Positions 63,188 to 64,000 of a DNA stretch of 64,000 nucleotides are shown here, in pieces (position 1 is the stretch's first letter; every line of letters begins with the position of its first letter). Below the pieces are notes generated by a model that saw nothing but the letters and a program-made list of their open reading frames with translations, ran no database searches and had not been told where the DNA came from. The stretch comes from DATCMH01 sp036563505. GTDB lineage: Bacteria; Pseudomonadota; Alphaproteobacteria; Rhizobiales; Beijerinckiaceae. The position numbers and the translations under genes are program-made. The stretch spans positions 124,001 to 188,000 of the forward strand of contig DATCMH010000009.1 in assembly GCA_036563505.1 (NCBI GenBank), read 5' to 3'.

Positions 63188-64000
63188 ATGCCCGCCACGA
63201 CCCGAGGAGGACTCGCCGGAGCCCTCCTCCCCTTCCTCGCCGGTCTAGCGCGTTTCATGGGCATGACGGCGGTCACCCTGCTCGGGTTGCTCGCCGTCAC
63301 CTTCATCATCGGCCGCGTCGTGCCCATCGATCCGGTGATCGCCATCGTGGGCGATCGTGCCCCGCCCCAGGTCTATGACCGCGTGCGCCGCGAGCTCGGG
63401 CTCGACCTGCCCTTAGCCGAGCAGTTCTGGGTCTACCTCAAGCGCGCCGTTACGGGTGATTTCGGCACCTCCGTGCTGACCTCGAATCAGGTGATCTCGG
63501 ATATCGCCCGGGTGTTTCCGGCGACCCTCGAGCTCGCGACGCTCGGAACCCTGATCGGCACCCTGATCGGCGTTCCGCTCGGCGTGCTCGCGGCGGTGAG
63601 GCGCGGCGGCTGGATCGACCAGATCGTGCGGGTCGTCGGCCTCGTCGGCTACTCGGTGCCGATCTTCTGGCTCGGTCTGATGAGCCTGCTGCTCTTCTAC
63701 GCCAAGCTCGGCTGGGTCGAAGGTCCCGGGCGGATCGACGTCTCCTATTCGTACCTCTACACGGAGACGACCGGCCTCGTTCTCCTCGACACGGCGATGC
63801 AGGGCCAGTGGGACGCGTTCCGCAACGCGCTCGGCCACATCGCCTTGCCCGCCGGCCTGCTCGGCTATTTCTCGCTTGCCTATATCAGCCGCATGACGCG
63901 CTCGTTTATGCTGAACGAGCTGCAGCAGGAATACGTCACCGCCGCCCGGGTGAAGGGTCTGTCGGAGGCGCGGGTGATCTGGCGCCACGCGCTGCGCAAC
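63188..64000 (+). CDS. Peptide-type ABC transporter permease (DppB family), partial
   Basis: From ATG 63188, immediately after the binding-protein stop, and open to the right edge (271 residues seen). Features: an N-terminal helix TAVTLLGLLAVTFIIGRVVPIDPV, the loop DRVRRELGLDLPLAEQFWVYLKRAVTGDFGTSV typical of DppB/OppB, and the coupling motif EYVTAARVKGLSEARVIWRHALRN at the very end. It should pair with a DppC-like permease and ATPases beyond the window. Confidence 0.93.
   Translation, partial: MPATTRGGLAGALLPFLAGLARFMGMTAVTLLGLLAVTFIIGRVVPIDPVIAIVGDRAPPQVYDRVRRELGLDLPLAEQFWVYLKRAVTGDFGTSVLTSNQVISDIARVFPATLELATLGTLIGTLIGVPLGVLAAVRRGGWIDQIVRVVGLVGYSVPIFWLGLMSLLLFYAKLGWVEGPGRIDVSYSYLYTETTGLVLLDTAMQGQWDAFRNALGHIALPAGLLGYFSLAYISRMTRSFMLNELQQEYVTAARVKGLSEARVIWRHALRN

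Overview
This 64 kb window is GC-rich chromosomal DNA, almost fully coding. It carries no insertion sequence, phage or CRISPR. Gene content and order point to an alphaproteobacterium of the Rhizobiales: ntrBC followed by ntrYX and hfq-hflX, a dacA-tmk-holB-metG-tatD-MBL block, an IalB protein, a HpcH/CitE malyl-CoA lyase, two full CtrA-type boxes (TTAA-N7-TTAA) and one EcfG-type stress promoter (GGAAC-N17-CGTT). A methylobacterium-like organism is my best guess from content alone; I could not test it.

Layout. 1-9.1 kb: the end of a dusB-like gene, the nitrogen two-component pairs NtrB/NtrC and NtrY/NtrX, then Hfq and HflX, with MazG convergent. 9.3-20.5 kb, minus strand: rlpA, dacA, tmk, holB, metG, a GH1-like glycosidase, an SDR dehydrogenase, tatD, a PhnP-like metallohydrolase, a PurD-like ATP-grasp protein and a small SET-domain protein, many with 1-4 bp overlaps. 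20.9-22.2 kb: an orphan ParA-like ATPase with a ribbon-helix-helix (RHH) partner beside tRNA-Ser(TGA). 22.4-31.9 kb: two hypothetical genes, rimO, a nicotinamidase with an apparent Tat signal, a BMP-type nucleoside-like ABC importer, and a quinone oxidoreductase. 32-37 kb: a UbiH-like monooxygenase, a class III CoA-transferase with an AEC permease, malyl-CoA lyase, hspQ and an IalB protein. 38-42.3 kb: an orphan YejA-like binding protein, a degenerate AMP-ligase-like protein, a TRIC-type channel and a receiver-like protein without the phosphoacceptor. 42.3-52.6 kb: mfd, sdhE, recG, a DUF502 protein, glmS and glmU. 52.8-58.8 kb: opgG-opgH for periplasmic glucans, glk, otsB and a stress-promoter-driven 25-residue membrane peptide. 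59-64 kb: a DUF4864-like protein, a hybrid PAS histidine kinase with receiver, and the start of a peptide-type ABC operon that runs off the window.

The most unusual signal is non-coding. Eight short arrays are built of 8-bp units phased on GATC (commonest unit GATCACGG). They sit in gene gaps or exactly at gene ends, and all differ in sequence while keeping the 8-bp register. Two of them flank a CtrA box directly upstream of the orphan parA-RHH pair. RHH partition proteins of the Omega type are known to bind tandem heptads with an ATCAC core, so a dispersed octamer-reading RHH/ParA system is a testable idea. It remains an inference.
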